Shown here: piece after piece, positions 33,527 to 46,578 of the stretch
How the letters are laid out: every line of letters begins with the position of its first letter
How positions within the stretch are numbered: position 1 is the stretch's first letter
Source: Dryas octopetala
Lineage: Eukaryota; Streptophyta; Magnoliopsida; Rosales; Rosaceae
Assembly (NCBI GenBank): GCA_963921425.1
Contig: OY992833.1
Span: forward strand, 2,358,501-2,422,500
Length of the DNA: 64,000 bases
Direction of reading: 5' to 3'
Translations under genes and position numbers: made by a program
The notes under the pieces: generated by a model
What the model saw: the letters and a program-made list of their open reading frames with translations, nothing else
Told to the model about the DNA's origin: nothing
The model's database searches: none

Positions 33527-36500
33527 ATGGTCACAACTAGTAACTACAACCAAACTGCAGTTCCTGTGTTCGATGGTGAATATTATGATTACTGGAGCAT
33601 TCAAATGAGAACAATCTTCATCTCTCAAGATTTATGGGATTATGTACGTAGAAGATGGCTTTGATGAACCCGAATCTCTTGCAGCTCTCTCTACCTGGTC
33701 AAACGCAAAGCAGGAGTACAAGGAGAACAAAAAAAAAAATGCAACAGCCCTAAAATTCATTCATCAAGGGTTAAGCAGATCAATCTTTCCAAGAATTATG
33801 GGAGCAACAAGATCTAAAGAAGCATGAGAAATTTTAAAGCAAGAGTTTGGAGGTTCAGATAAGGCCATGCCATTACCATCAAACTTCAGTCGTTGTGGAG
33901 AGAATTTGACAACTTGGCTATGAAGGATGGTGAGAATATTCAACAATACCTCTCAAAGGTTTCTGAAATCGTCAACCAAATAAGAAGCCTTGGAGATACC
34001 ATTCAAGAAAAGAAGATCGTTGAGAAGATCCTTAGAAGTCTAACGGTGAAGTATGACCATGTGGCTGCTGCAATCGAAGAATCGAAAGATCTCTCCAAGA
34101 TGAGCTTTCATGAACTGATGGGGTCATTACAAGCACATGAAAAGAGAATCAGTAGGTTCTCAAATGCACCCCTAGAACAAGCTTTAAATATTGTAGAGAA
34201 TAAAAGTCTAAAGGCTGAGCAAAGTAGAGGAAGAGGCTCAAACCAAAGAGGTGGTTACTATGGAAGACAAAGAGGAGGCAAAAGTTTCTCTAGAGGCCGT
34301 GGGAGAGGACATGAAAGAAGAGGAAGCTTCAACAACAATCTCAATGGCTACTGTTCCATTTGTGACAGAATTGGCCATGAAAACAAGAATTGTCATTACA
34401 GATGCAAAAGGTGTAAAATCCCAAATCATTCACAAAGGGATTGCTGGTATCAAAATAAGAAGGAAGAAAAAATCGAAGCCAATCTTTCAAAAGAAAAAAT
34501 GAGGGGGATCAATTATACTCCTACATGAATGTTGTTGGACAAGTTTCACAAGACTCCTGGTATTTAGATAGTGGATGTAGCAACCACATGACAGCAAATC
34601 GAAGCATTTTCGTTGAGCTAGATGTCACATTCACTTCTGAAATCAGTCTTGGGGATGGAAAGAAACTGAAAGTTGAAGAAAAAAGGAGTCATCAAAGTGC
34701 ATACAAATGGAGGTAACAAGAAATTTATTCATGATGTTTTTTATGTGCCTTGTTTATCTAAAAGTCTGTTAAGTGTTGGACAATTGCTTCAAAAAGGCTA
34801 TTCAGTGTTGTTTGAAAATGGTGAATGTGAAATCATTGATAAGAAGAACAGTCTCACTACAGCCAAAGTAAAAATGGCTCCAAACAAAGTTTTTCTTCTT
34901 CAAATTTCTCATAGTGAGGCGTTTTCTCTCAAAAGTGCAAAAGAAGATGAATTTATGCTTTGGCATTTGAGATATGGTCACTTGAGCAACAAAGGCCTGA
35001 ATTTGTTGAAAAACAAAAATATGGTAAATGGGCTTCCTTCCTTTAATACTCACTCCAGTGCTTGTGAAGGATGTATCTTTGGCAAAATGCACAGATTGCC
35101 ATTTCCCAAAACATCATGGAGGGCTCAAGCACCACTTGAACTTGTACATGCTGATATCTTTGGGCCTACAAGAACTCCATCACTCAATAACAAAAGATAT
35201 TTTCTACTAGTTGTTGATGATTATACTAGAATGATGTGGATATATTTTCTTGATAACAAATCAGATGCTTTCTCTGTATTTTAAAAGTTCATGGCTCAAG
35301 TTGAAAGAGAAAGTGACAGGAAATTGAAGACATTAAGAACTGACCGTGGAGGAGAATTTATCAACCATAAGTACATGAATTATTGTAGGGAAAAAGGCAT
35401 TAAAAGGCAGCTGACAGTCAGATATACCCCACAGCAAAATGGAGTTGCTGAACGGAAAAATCGAACAATAGCTGAATGGTTAGAAGCATGTTGAAAGGGA
35501 AAGGGCTCCCAAATCAGTTTTGGGCAGAGGCTGCAAACACAGCGGTGCATATTCTAAATTGCTCTCCAACCAAAGCAGTTCCATTCAAGACACCATATGA
35601 AGCATGGCACCAACAGAAGCCTCAAGTAAATTATTTCAAAGTCTTTGGCTGCATTGCTTATTCCTTTATTCCATCACAAGAATGAGAAAAGTTCGATGAG
35701 AAAGGAGAAAAATTTATTTTCATTGGATATAGTGATGAATCTAAAGGTTTTCGTCTCTATAATCCATCTACCAAGAAGTTGGTGGTTTCAAGAGATGTTA
35801 TCTTTGATGAAATGAGAAAATGGAGCTGGGATGAAAGCTCTTATCAAAACACAAAGGAACTGGAATTTTTTGATCCAGAACCAAATCATGAAAATGGTGA
35901 TCCAAGTCCAGCAAGGCCTGCGAATTTAAGTTCCTCAAGTTTCTCAAATGAAGACTCTCAAGGTTCACAATCGCCACCAAGGAAGGTACGACCACTATCA
36001 GACATTTATGAAAACTGTGATCTTGCTCTTTTGACTTGTGAACCGCAGACTTTTCATGAAGCTATTAAAGATGAAAAATGGATGAAGAGATTGCAGTCAT
36101 TGAGAAAAATCACACATGGAAGCTAGTTGATTTGCCCAAAGGATCAAAAGATGTGATTGGATTAAAATAGGTCTACAAAACCAAGTACCATGAAGATGGC
36201 TCGATTCAAAAGCACAAGGCACGCCTAGTTGCAAAAGGCTATTCACAGCAGCCGGGTATCGACTTCAATGAGACGTTTGCTCCTGTTGTTCGTATGGAAA
36301 CCATAAGAATCCATAAGAATTGTGCTTGCTCTTGCTGCCCAAATGGAACTCCCAGTTTTTCAACTTGATGTCAAGTCAGCCTTTTTAAATGGAGAATTAG
36401 ATGAAGAAGTTTATGTTGATCAACCACTTGGATATGAGAAAAAAGGTGCAGAGAATAAAGTATGTAAACTTCAAAAGGCTTTATATGGCCTAAAACAAGC

Positions 36501-37573
36501 ACCGCGAGCATGGAATAATAAGATTGATAGATATTTCCAGAAAAATGGCTTTCAAAGAAGCCCAAGTGAGCCATCCTTATATGTGAAAAAGGAAGGTGGA
36601 GATTACCTGCTGGTTTGCCTCTATGTTGATGATTTAATCTATACTAGCACAAAGGCAGAAATGGTTCAAGAATTTAAAAAGGCAATGATGAAGGAGTATG
36701 AGATGACAGATTTGGGGCTTATGAAATACTTTCTTGGGATTCAAGTTCAACAATCAAAAGGCAAGATCTTCATCTCACAAGAAAAGTATCTTGAAGACTT
36801 GCTAAAGAGATTCAACATGTCCACTTGCAAGCCTGAACCTTCCCCTGCTGCCTTCAAGCAAAAGTTGCAGAAAAATGATGGAACTCCAAAGGTGGATGAG
36901 AGAATTTATAGAAGTTTGGTGGGTTCTTTGATTTATCTCACTCACACAAGACCTGATATCATTTATCCTGTGAGCTTAGTTTCCAGATTTATGAATGATC
37001 CAAGTAAGGCTTAATTAATTTGCTGCTGCTAAAAGAATTTTACGTTATCTTCAAGGAACCAAGACATTTGAGCTTAAATATGTGAAAGAAGAAGAATGTG
37101 AGCTCATTGGCTTCATTGATAGTGATTGGGGAGGCTTCCCAGATGATCTAAAAAGTACTTCGGGGCATCTTTTTTGCCTTGGTTCAAAATTGGTTGCTTG
37201 GTCTTCAAAGAAGCAAAAAACAGTTGCATTATCCTCTGTAGAAGCAGAGTACATAGCAGCATCAGAATCAGTTTGTGAAGGTATTTGGTTGAGGAGAATT
37301 CTTACAGATTTGCAGCAAGAAGTCAAGGCTTCAACAACCATTTATTGTGACAACATGTCAGCAATTGCCATGACCAAAAATCCTATGTTTCACAGTAGAA
37401 CAAAGCACATAGACCTGCGCTATCATTTTATTCGTGACATGGTTCAAAGAAATGAAGTTCAAATGGAGTACATCAGTACCAAAGAACAATTGGCAGACAT
37501 TTTGACAAAGGTTGTTTCCTTAGAATTATTTACACAAGCTTGTGACAAGATGAAGGTTGTTGCAGGACAGTAA
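33527..37573 (+). pseudogene. Copia gag-pol polyprotein gene, several disruptions
   Basis: All copia domains are present in order. Gag starts at the ATG at 33527 (VPVFDGEYYDYWSIQMR) and continues as a UBN2-type core near 33893-34180. Double zinc knuckles are CSICDRIGHENKNC and CKRCKIPNHSQRDC. Protease is WYLDSGCSNHMT (~34558). Pre-integrase is LWHLRYGHLSN. Integrase shows DIFGPT, TDRGGEF and GVAERKNRTIAE (D, D and E residues). Reverse transcriptase shows LYVDDLIY (~36620). RNase H ends with SSVEAEYIAASE and KHIDLRYHF. Damage includes a gag frameshift near 33640, a stop after AGATCTAAAGAAGCA (~33827), stops at 35282 and ~35683, shifts near 34520, 35470 and 36090, and a 10-bp duplication (CCATAAGAAT) at 36301-36320. 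It is not autonomous. Confidence 0.92.
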
Positions 37574-37627
37574 CTTCAGCAAGAAAGGAGAGTATTGCAA
37601 TTCAAGATTTTCAAAATTAAGGAGGAG

Positions 37628-37906
37628 TGTTGAGAATTAATTTTGAAAATACCATAATTATGCTTTTGTTATAGTTCCTAGAAAAGGGCTGCTTTTTCTA
37701 GAAGAGTTATGTTGGTTTTTAGTATTCCTAGAAGAGTTAGGTGGAAGATGGAAGTTTGAATTTATTACATGTCTCTAGAAATCTGTATGTTGTTTTAAAT
37801 TGAATCTATGTATCAGCTGCAGTTGTAAGAAACAAGAAAATAGAAAAGAAAAGCGTATTGCAGCCCAAAGAGGTTTTTTTTTCATTTTCTCTTATTCAAC
37901 CCAACA
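37628..37906 (+). repeat. 3' LTR of the plus-strand copia element
   Basis: 279 bp; carries an extra CTAGAAGAGTTATG-type duplication and an AATAGAAAAGA insertion relative to the 5' LTR. Confidence 0.95.
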
Positions 37907-37949
37907 GAAAAAAGAGCAGAAAACTATTTCGATCTCCCACCCAAGGAAT

Positions 37950-38520
37950 AAAATTTCGAGTTTCGAGAAAATTTTGATGAAAATTTTGATGAAAATTTCG
38001 ACGGAAATTTCGAAGATTTTTAAATTTCGACAGAAATTAGATGGAAATGACGAAAATTACTATCAAAATACGAAAATTTTGAATGAAACTTTACCATATG
38101 TTTATTTAACATATTATCTACTTAATTGATAGAAAACATTGAAGAAATCAAATTATATAGTAGGTTTCATGTGATATAAGGTGAATATAATGCGCGCTGG
38201 AGCAAATTAATACTGTTAAATAAAATTAGTATAATGAATAAACAAAATTAGTATATTCTTAATTTATACTGTATAATTTAATTATACACTAAAATCTAAA
38301 CTCTAATACTCTATATATTCTATATACTCTAATACTCTTTATACTCTATAATCTATACATTAAACGCTATATACTCTATATTTTTTAGGATCTTAGGTTT
38401 TAAGCCCTTTAGGATACTTTTAATTTGTTTCTATATAGAAATGTATTAAAGTTTAAGATTTAAAATAACTAAAAGAAATCTCAAACCTTTTTTTCTTCTT
38501 TCCAATTGCCCAAAGGCCCC
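37950..38520 (-). repeat. Dispersed repeat, copy B (inverted relative to 5.05-5.58 kb)
   Basis: This is the reverse complement of the 5.05-5.58 kb block, with shared phrases such as GGAAATTTCGA, ATATGTTTATTTAACATAT and CCAATTGCCCAAAGGCC. The copia element inserted right beside it. Confidence 0.6.
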
Positions 38521-39320
38521 AAACCCCCCCTCTTTTTTTTTTTTTTTCTTTCCTTACTTTTTTTCCCCATGCCTCTCTCTTCAGTCTTTTTTATATTTTT
38601 TATTTTTTATCTTTCCTTCCTTTTTTCCCGTGTCTCTTACTTAGCCAAGCTTTGCCTTCACTAAGTGTAACAACCCAAATTTTGGCTTATGGTAATTTTG
38701 TTACTTAAAATTTTCAAATTTGTTTTAAGGTTTTTTTAAAGGAATTAGAAATTTCTTTAAATTTATTTTAACTAACTTAGACCTTTGGTTGTGGTTCTAG
38801 AGCTTAGTTGTGTGGAAATAAATTTTAGAAAATGAAAATTCAAGAATTTGACGATTATTATTTTTTTCAGAATTAAATTATAAGAGTAGGATTTTTCATA
38901 ATTTTTTTGAAAGCAATTTGACTATTTTGAGGTTATAGGAAATTAGTACTCATCAATACGAGTACGTAGAATTTTTCGGTGAATTATTTTAAGTCTCGAG
39001 CTATTTTTGGTGAATTTTTGAAGTTGAAGAAAATAGAAAATATGAAAATTTCGATAAATTTCGGTAAATTTCTATAAATTTCGGCGAAATTTCAAAATTT
39101 TCGGCGAAATTTTGCCGAAAATTTTGAAATTTAATTCCTTGCTCCCACCCAACAATCTTCCCAAAACCTTACACTCTCCCCATTTCCCACCTAAAATTGA
39201 TAGAAAGAATCAAAAGTGTTAATGCCTTAAGAGATATCTTTCCAAGGGCTCTGACTTAAACCTCTCAACACAATATTGGAATCCCAACCATTTTCTTTCA
39301 GCCCATATTTACTTCTAATT
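38521..39320. other. Repeat-derived sequence with an LTR-like start
   Basis: TGTAACAACCCAAATTTTGG at about 38667 resembles the 5' end of a plant gypsy LTR. The following 450 bp is rich in AAATTTCGGTAAATTTC-type runs. No 3' end or partner LTR was located, and no gene is seen. Confidence 0.4.
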
Positions 39321-39560
39321 AAGGCTGCCCATCGGTCTGTTCGGTTCGGTAAATAGGCTTACTGATCCAAAAACCAAAAATGTCGGTAATCCAATTTCAA
39401 TGCCGATTTCTGAACATAATTTTTTTTTTTTTGTATTTGGTAAATTTTTGGATCCTTCGAAATTTCAGTATTTTCGATCATTAGGTATTTCGATATATTT
39501 TTTATTTTATTTTTGGTTATTTGGTAAAAATTGTTCATTAAAGCAGTAAACAAAATAAAA
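39321..39560. mobile_element. hAT-type MITE end, truncated
   Basis: Starts TTAAGGCTGCCCATCGGTC and continues TGTTCGGTTCGGTAAAT, a hallmark of plant hAT MITEs of this type. The partner end was not found. Confidence 0.5.
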
Positions 39561-42500
39561 TTATAAAAATAAAAACCTAAGTCTTTTCCCAGCATGCATA
39601 TATATATATATATGATAATCTGACAGTAGAGCTAGTGTATTAATTGAGTGTTCAATAAAGTCTGTTTTATCAATAGGCAGTCAGCACTCTAACTATCGAG
39701 AGGCAAATTAAATACTGTTTTGGCAAAAGCTATAAGTGTCAAACAACTATGTATGAGTACTTAGATTTTGACTATCAATTGAGCATGTTGTCGTATTGTA
39801 CCAGACTTAGACTGGGTAGGTAAGGGAGGCACTATCAATGATCAATATGAAGAATGAATGGTTAATGTAGACACTAGCTTGTATATTTGGCAAGCAACTA
39901 AAGATAGCTACACACATAAAAAACAATAACATGTGTAGCTGTTCAAATTAATATACTATACCAATAGACAACTAAGATCTATCGGCGCAGTAAAAACTAC
40001 TAATCTCAGCAACCTTCAATCAATAGAGCAACATATAGGCCTCTTTTAATGGCCGAAGAAACTCAAAGTGTTACTGTTTATATTGTTTGAGCATGCACAC
40101 AAATTTCAAATATGACTTTGAATTACCAGAGTGACGTACAAGCCGTATGGTATGAGATGCATTATATGTAGGACTTACACCTGATTTTCTTGTAAGAGTC
40201 AACATATGATCTTCTTATTCTTGACAACAACATTATCACTCACACATGCCTATTCCCATAACCCGAGACCTATTCTAATTCCATTACGCATAAGAGTGAT
40301 TTGGAATAAGGATCGATATTCCAATCATATTTACATGATACTTATATTATCCCTTTGGCATTCCCTAGACAAAACCTCAAATAAATGAAGTATATGGAAT
40401 TAATCAACCTAGACTACACAGTCTACACTCAATGACAAGTCAAATCAATAGAGCATTTCCTGCAAAAACATCAAACTCACAACATATTGAGCAGTTAGCA
40501 CAAGCAGAAGATATCACATTTTCAAACAGTACTATGATGAAGTTTGATATATGCACTCGGCAAGGGCGGCTGAGTGCTAGGCCCTATTTATTTAGCGCCC
40601 TTCCTTTTTAAAAACCATGCTTCTTTATCATTGAGAACCTTATTAACATTCAATAGTTGGATTGGTTTAACATTGGACTTATTTATCTTTTTATGAAAAA
40701 AATTATACTTAACATGAGTAAATTCATAAACAACTAATTCGTTAAATTAATTAAGAAAAAAAATACAAAAAAAATAAAATTCCTTAAAGATAGGAACCAG
40801 TAACATCATTTTTTTATTATTTAAATTCTCATGTACTAACTACTAAGCAATTACTAATTATCAGTTAAAAAAAACAATTACTAATTATTCATTTATTTTT
40901 TTTTTTATAAGAATTATGTATTTAATTAATTTAAATATAAAAGAAAAAAAAAAATTGGGGCGTAGGAGAATAGAGTTTGATTCTCCTCTCAGTTCGGTCT
41001 CTCTCTCCCCTCCCTCACCTCTGTCTCTTGTCCACACTCACGACCCATGCCAACATAGACCCACTCCACCATCCGCGACCCGCCACACCACCAAGTTGTC
41101 GACACACACCGTTGTCTCGTCGGACTCACCGTTGTCTGCACGCAGGTAAGGTTTTCAAAAAATTATCCTTTTTCCCTTTTATTTATGGCATTGAGATGTT
41201 ATTTTGTTATTATTTTGGTTTGGTTGTTTGAGTTGAATAAAGGGAATATATGGCTTGTGAGAAGGTTGATGGTGGATGGGTTTGAGGTCGAGGTTGGTTT
41301 CCCGCGCAAATTGAGAATTTGGTGAATCGACCCCTCGATAACAGCTCAAGTACCCCTCGAGTCCTGGGGTACTCCTTAGGAACACCTCGAGTACCCCTCA
41401 AAAACACCTCGAGAAAAATTTCAGATTTTGGTTTCTTTTGCTCAATTCAGCTCATCAAGAAAAAGTTTTGATGATTTTTGATGATTTTTATGTTAAGATA
41501 GGTTTTTCTTTCTTGCATTTGGGTCATGGACTGATTTTTTATACTGTTCTGCTATGTGAAGTTTAGAAGATTCTACTGTTGTGTTTGGTTTCTAGAAGAA
41601 TCGATGAAACTAATGGAAGGCAAAATTTGAGGTCTTTCAATGTTTTGTCTCTCTACTGTTTTAAAATCAGAGTAATCGTTTTTATTCTTATTGTCCGTGT
41701 TACCTTTTAAGTTGGCTTGAAATATTATACTCCAATAGTATAGACATTTTAGTTAATTTACTTATCCACATTTTATTTTTGTGTTTGGCTTTTGTTTAAA
41801 CACAATATTTGTGTGATCCACTCTTGTCTCAGAGTTCTTTATGTAAGGGTGTGTGTTGTATCCTAAACACAAAAACTACACCACACCTCCATTTTAATAT
41901 TTGAACATTGGGAAAATCTAAATTTTTGTTAGAGATTGAGTTCAGATTACTTTTCAAGTTGCATATTTCAAAAGTTAGTGGCTTGGGAAAAGGGCTATAT
42001 TGCTGACTGAGTTATTCATTATTGATGAATTGATGCAGATCATTGGTGTGGTCCGCTGAACAATGTTGCATGCCATTTTCCCCTGTTTTTTTTTTTTTAA
42101 TTTCAAAAAAATTTCTGATCAAATTGTACTATATGTTTTATTGCTCTTGCCTTCTTGGTCATTCTATTCTTGTTTTCTTCTTGGTCATACCCATTATTGG
42201 GAATTTGCAAATAAATCATTCTTCTCCCTAATAGAAGCAGCCAATTTACAATTTGCACACAACAGAAGAAACTTATACAGAGCTCTATGAAAAGTAAATT
42301 ACACCATGGGAGAAGGAACAAAAGAAAATTATAAAGAAAAATGGGAAGGCCAGCTCAAATAGACCTTTTATAACACAACAATTGAAGAATGCCATTTTGT
42401 ATAAAGAAAAATGGCACACTGTTTTGTATTTTGTCACGTGATGACCTTCCATATCCCCCCCCCCCCCCTCCATTCCTCCGACGTTAATACCCACCCTTCC

Positions 42501-43360
42501 TCTCTCCCCTTCACCGTCACTCTTCTCCTCTCCTCTGATGTCGCACTTCTCTTCTCCTCTTTTCCTTTTTTTCCCTCTGAATCTCTTTCTCACTTCCTAT
42601 TCCTCTCACAGATCTACTCTATCTGATCTGTCGTTTACATAGCCCATATCTATGTACTCTCTCTCTTTGGGTTTTTGATATAAAAACTTTGATTTTCATT
42701 TAATGATTCTCCAGCCATTGAGTGACCCACCATTCTACCATCGGAGCCACAACCATTTTTGGTGATTTTTTAAATTTCTGACAGTTTTTTCTTTTTGTTT
42801 TCTATGTAGTTTTTATTTTCTGCAGGTTGTTGCTTGTGCTTGCTTGAGGTAAGGAAATACTATATTAAGTATTTTAGTTTCTATCTTTGGTTTTTGGGTT
42901 TCAGTTTTGGGGCTATGATTTGTGTAGGGTTTACCCTTTCCCCTCATTTGTTTCAGTAAGCTGATTGTTCTGATTGTTCATGTATGGATATGTAGTTGTG
43001 ATTGTTCGTGAATCGACTAGCTAGTTAGTGTTGGAGAGTTAGCTTTTAGGAACCATGTTGTTGTGTTTAATTTGAAGTTATTTTAGTGTAAATCATTATA
43101 TACTGATTATAGTTCTCTCACTGATATTTTATTGTTTTGTTGTTTCAAAGGATCTATGAAGCCCTGGAGTTGAGAGATGGTGGATCAGATTATCTTGGCA
43201 AAGGTGTCCTTAACGAATGTGGTTCATGTTCGCTAGTAATTTTTGAACTCTGCTATTTCTTGAATCATTTTTATTTTGATTTCAAAAATGGAGCAAAGCT
43301 GATCATTGCGATTTAATCTCATTTTGGTTTAGGCTGTGGAGAATGTGAACGCAATCATTG
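39561..43360. other. Long intergenic region with possible non-coding exons
   Basis: No coding gene can be supported. A (TA)n run is at 39600-39613. A C-rich exon-like block at 40970-41145 ends before GTAAGG, and another pyrimidine-rich block at 42450-42620 follows a 14-bp C tract; both resemble 5'-UTR exons. CTCGAG-rich phrases (ACCCCTCGAG) recur at 41330-41410. Exon-like sequence near 43150-43200 (CTATGAAGCCCTGGAG) has no recognisable product. Confidence 0.35.
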
Positions 43361-43369
43361 GACTTGCCT

Positions 43370-43830
43370 TGATTGGAAAGGTACTATATATAGGGTATCA
43401 TTGGACATGCCTTACTTCCAATGAACTGGGCCTCAAACACCTCAGCAAGTTGCTCAAAACTTGGCACAGTTCCAGGGGAGAGTTTATTGAACCAAACTCT
43501 TGTGCCACCCTTCAATGTTGTCACAAATGCTGGCACATTATGGCGTCTGGCACCAGATAAAGCCTCATTTGTGAACGGAAGGTTTCCAAGTGATCTTTTG
43601 GGTCTGTATGCCCATCATAAAGTTCAATAGTTAGGAGTTTCAATCTTGGCGGCATTGGGTATGCCTGAATTTCTCCCGCCAAAGGACTTCTCAAATCCAC
43701 ATGTTGCTTGAAATGAGGGTTCTCCCCCGTCGAGTTTACCTCAGCCTTAGGATGACCTTCCTCACTCCGTTGGTTTTGAGAAGGCTCCTCTCTTTCATGG
43801 TTCATCTGGTCTAGCCTTTGAACCACGTTT
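43370..43830 (-). pseudogene. Ty3-gypsy gag fragment
   Basis: On the minus strand this reads as plant gypsy Gag: LAGEIQAYPMPPRLKL, TIELYDGHTDPKDHLETF, LYLVPDAIMCQH, then after a one-base shift near 43517 VTTLKGGTRVWFNKLSPG and TVPSFEQLAEVFEAQFIG. It ends about 43380. No protease or RT follows, so the element is truncated. Confidence 0.9.
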
Positions 43831-45600
43831 TGTCATGTCCGGGTCAGGATGTCGTGTGTCTACCATATTTGTACTACGTGTGTTTACCATCAGTAAATTT
43901 CTTCGCTTTCCACAGATGGCGCCAACTAATAAGGCTCGAATTTCCAATAGGTTAACACAAAGTGATATGATTCTGGATGGATATACTTCTAATTACTTCT
44001 ATAACTGCTTCTAAGTTCTTTTAACGACTTCTAAACTCCTGCAACATTGAACAAATGAGTTCTTTATTCCCCTTGGGAGTTTTCTCCTTAATAGTGTGTT
44101 TGGATGAAGTAATTCTAATTTTCACATAAATTCATAAATGATGGAATTTAAAACTCCGTCATTTAAATTTTCATCAATTGCATTTTCTATTGTTTGGATA
44201 TATATATAGAATTTAGTAAATGACAGAAATTACAAATTTTATTGTTTGAGTAACTGATGAAATTTGTTTAAGAATTTCTTTGAGAAGAAGTCATCTTAAT
44301 TGAAGTTTATATATACTAGTGAGTTTCTCAAACACTATGGTAGACAATTAGACACCTTGTAATGGTGAATTGGGGTTGGCCTAGTTGGCCGAGGACAAAA
44401 ACTTCCCCCCTCCACACCCGGGTTCGAACCCTCCCCCTCCCCTGCACTCAAAAAAAAAAAAATAAGACACCTTGTAATGGTTTGTTTGAGTACTAAAAAC
44501 AATATCATCAAAACTCCTCCAGTGCGTTTGAATGTGTAAATTTGGTAGTGTAGGCAATTTCAAAATGACGAAATTTTAAATGATAGAATGTAAAGTTATA
44601 GAAATTGTAAAATTTTTGTTTGGATAACCAATTAAACATGATGAAATTCAAATACAATGCAGGTGGTGGTGGATGGTGGCAGAGACAATGAAAGCGTGTG
44701 GAGGCAGTGGTGGCAGCAACGGCTTTATGTTTAGCAGCTTTTTGGTCACACTTTGAATATTGCAACATAGTAATAAATTGATTTTAAATCCATTTTAATG
44801 CCTCAATTCCACAACAAAGTTGAATGGGTTTTGATGTTTTTATTAAAATTAATCAGGTATGTTTAATATTTCAATCTTTTTAGGCTATTATTTTGTTGTA
44901 GTACGTAACGTGCGCAGACCAATTCGATCATACAGATTAATTTTAGTACAAGCCTCTGCAGTTTCTAATTCTTGGTTGTGGTGTTTGTAATTTGATTTCT
45001 TAATTTCTTATTTCTTGTGGTTAATTTAGAGGCATCTATTAATTGGAGATGCACAAGGCAATGCAATGACTTTTAAAACTGCGAAGATAAGATTTAATTG
45101 AGATGGTTGTAGTGGGATGTTGGTGGTGGTGGTGGTTGTGGTGGGTGTGTCTTTTTTCTTAAAATTCAAATGTTTTAGAATTTGGAAATGACACCTATTT
45201 AGGTGGAATTTAAAGTCAGAATTTATAACTCTCAAATTTTATAATTTTTCCCGTGTAAAATTTTAAGATTTCCTTGTTAATGAGACCAAACAAGGGAATT
45301 GAAAATTTTTATTTCTCAAATTCTGACCTTTAATGAAATACTAAGTTCAATTTCTTCATCCAAACGCACCGTAAAGGGACTCCGATGCCTAAGTTAGTCA
45401 AGCTAATTGATGAATAAATCTGAACACTTGAGTTTAGAAATGTTGCCTTACCTGTTCCATTTCTGTAGAGAGTTTTATACTGCTCTGCTGAGGTAGTTGA
45501 ATCCTGAAATGGTGGAGGCGAACCTCCAAAGTGTCAATTGCCGAGGCTAAAGTTTATCTTTCAAGGCAGTTGGCGCTAGTTTAAATAAAACAAATTTTGA
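43831..45600 (-). mobile_element. Gypsy leader and 5' LTR interrupted by a MITE
   Basis: On the minus strand TTGGCGCCATCTGTGGAAAG at about 43910-43930 is the familiar motif between a gypsy LTR and gag. The LTR continues on the plus strand through ATAAGGCTCGAATTTCC and resumes beyond the MITE with ACTCCGATGCCTAAGTTAGT (~45380). The outer end is uncertain. Confidence 0.65.
44092..45371. mobile_element. PIF/Harbinger-like non-autonomous element (1280 bp) nested in the gypsy LTR
   Basis: TAA flanks lie at 44089-44091 and 45372-45374. The inverted ends are TAGTGTGTTTGGATGAAG and, inverted, CGGTGCGTTTGGATGAAG, with further related sub-terminal sequence. The inside has GGT-rich repeats (45118-45150) and no transposase. 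Removing it restores a continuous LTR. Confidence 0.7.
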
Positions 45601-46578
45601 ACTTAAATTGGGCTTTGGTTTTTATCAGAAAGACTTGTTTGGGCTCGAATACATTTTTAACTGGCCGGGTGTCTAAATTGAATTAAAGTACATCCAATTA
45701 ACCATATAGCCGATCAAGCACCAAAGGTAGGACAATATATACTTAGTGCAGTTTAGGCCAGTCCGAAAGAGTCCAGAACAGTCTTAAAAAATAGTGAAAT
45801 CCTTAACAATAAGGCATACCAAACGACCCCTAGTGGATCAACTATTTATACATTAATTATCAAGTTCCTTGACAAAAAAAAATTATCAAGTTTAAGGCTG
45901 TGCCCGGCTAACTGTGGGTCAATGCATCCAAAAGATTGTCGGCAGTCTTTTCTGGCCATATGTTCCAAGTATTACACCTTAATGTTGTCAAATACGTTTG
46001 TCCAAAACCTTAACATGGTAACATGTTCCTCTTGAGCAATATTTATCTTCTTTATTAGCAAAAAGAAAACTTTCAATATATATATGTTCACTACAAAATT
46101 ATTCATTACTAAACCATATACAATTGGGCCTTATTTAATTTTGAGCAATTTTGTGAGGTCATGAAGTGGAAATAACATGTGCGTTAGATGTCAAATTATT
46201 TGCACTCGATCGTACACACAGGAGTGTGCACTTTCAATGTTCACAACAAAATAAAATATTAATAAATGAAAAATTTTAATATTCTTGACGTACTTGACAG
46301 ACAAAGAGAAAAAAAAAAAAAAAAACTAAATTAACTATTTTCAGTTTTCAGTTCTTTACTGCGCCACATGGTTTTATGGTATAATTGTTAACAAATGCTA
46401 CATGGTTTTAAGTTTTAACAAATATAAACGTAAAAGGTCGAAGCAATGGAAATTTGAACAGTTGAATGATAAATTCCATATAACAAGTTTGAAAACCCAA
46501 ATTAAATTGACCAACATGAATGATCATCACACACATACACTGATCTGGTCTCCTTTGAGGTATATATATATATCGTTT
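45600..46578. other. Intergenic region downstream of STR2
   Basis: AT-rich 3' flank of STR2. No gene is seen. An A tract is at 46309-46325 and a (TA)n run at 46560-46573. Confidence 0.5.

Larger units (their letters stand above)
33227..37906 (+). mobile_element. Ty1-copia retrotransposon, nearly complete (4680 bp)
   Basis: Perfect 5-bp target duplications GAAAA lie at 33222-33226 and 37907-37911. The 5' LTR is 33227-33482, the 3' LTR is 37628-37906. A perfect primer-binding site TGGTATCAGAGC is at 33484-33495, and a polypurine tract (AAGGAGGAG) sits just before the 3' LTR. The LTRs differ by about five substitutions plus a few indels by eye, so the insertion is much younger than the copia element at 21.8 kb. 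The Tork/TNT1-like lineage is inferred from the polyprotein style. Confidence 0.97.
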
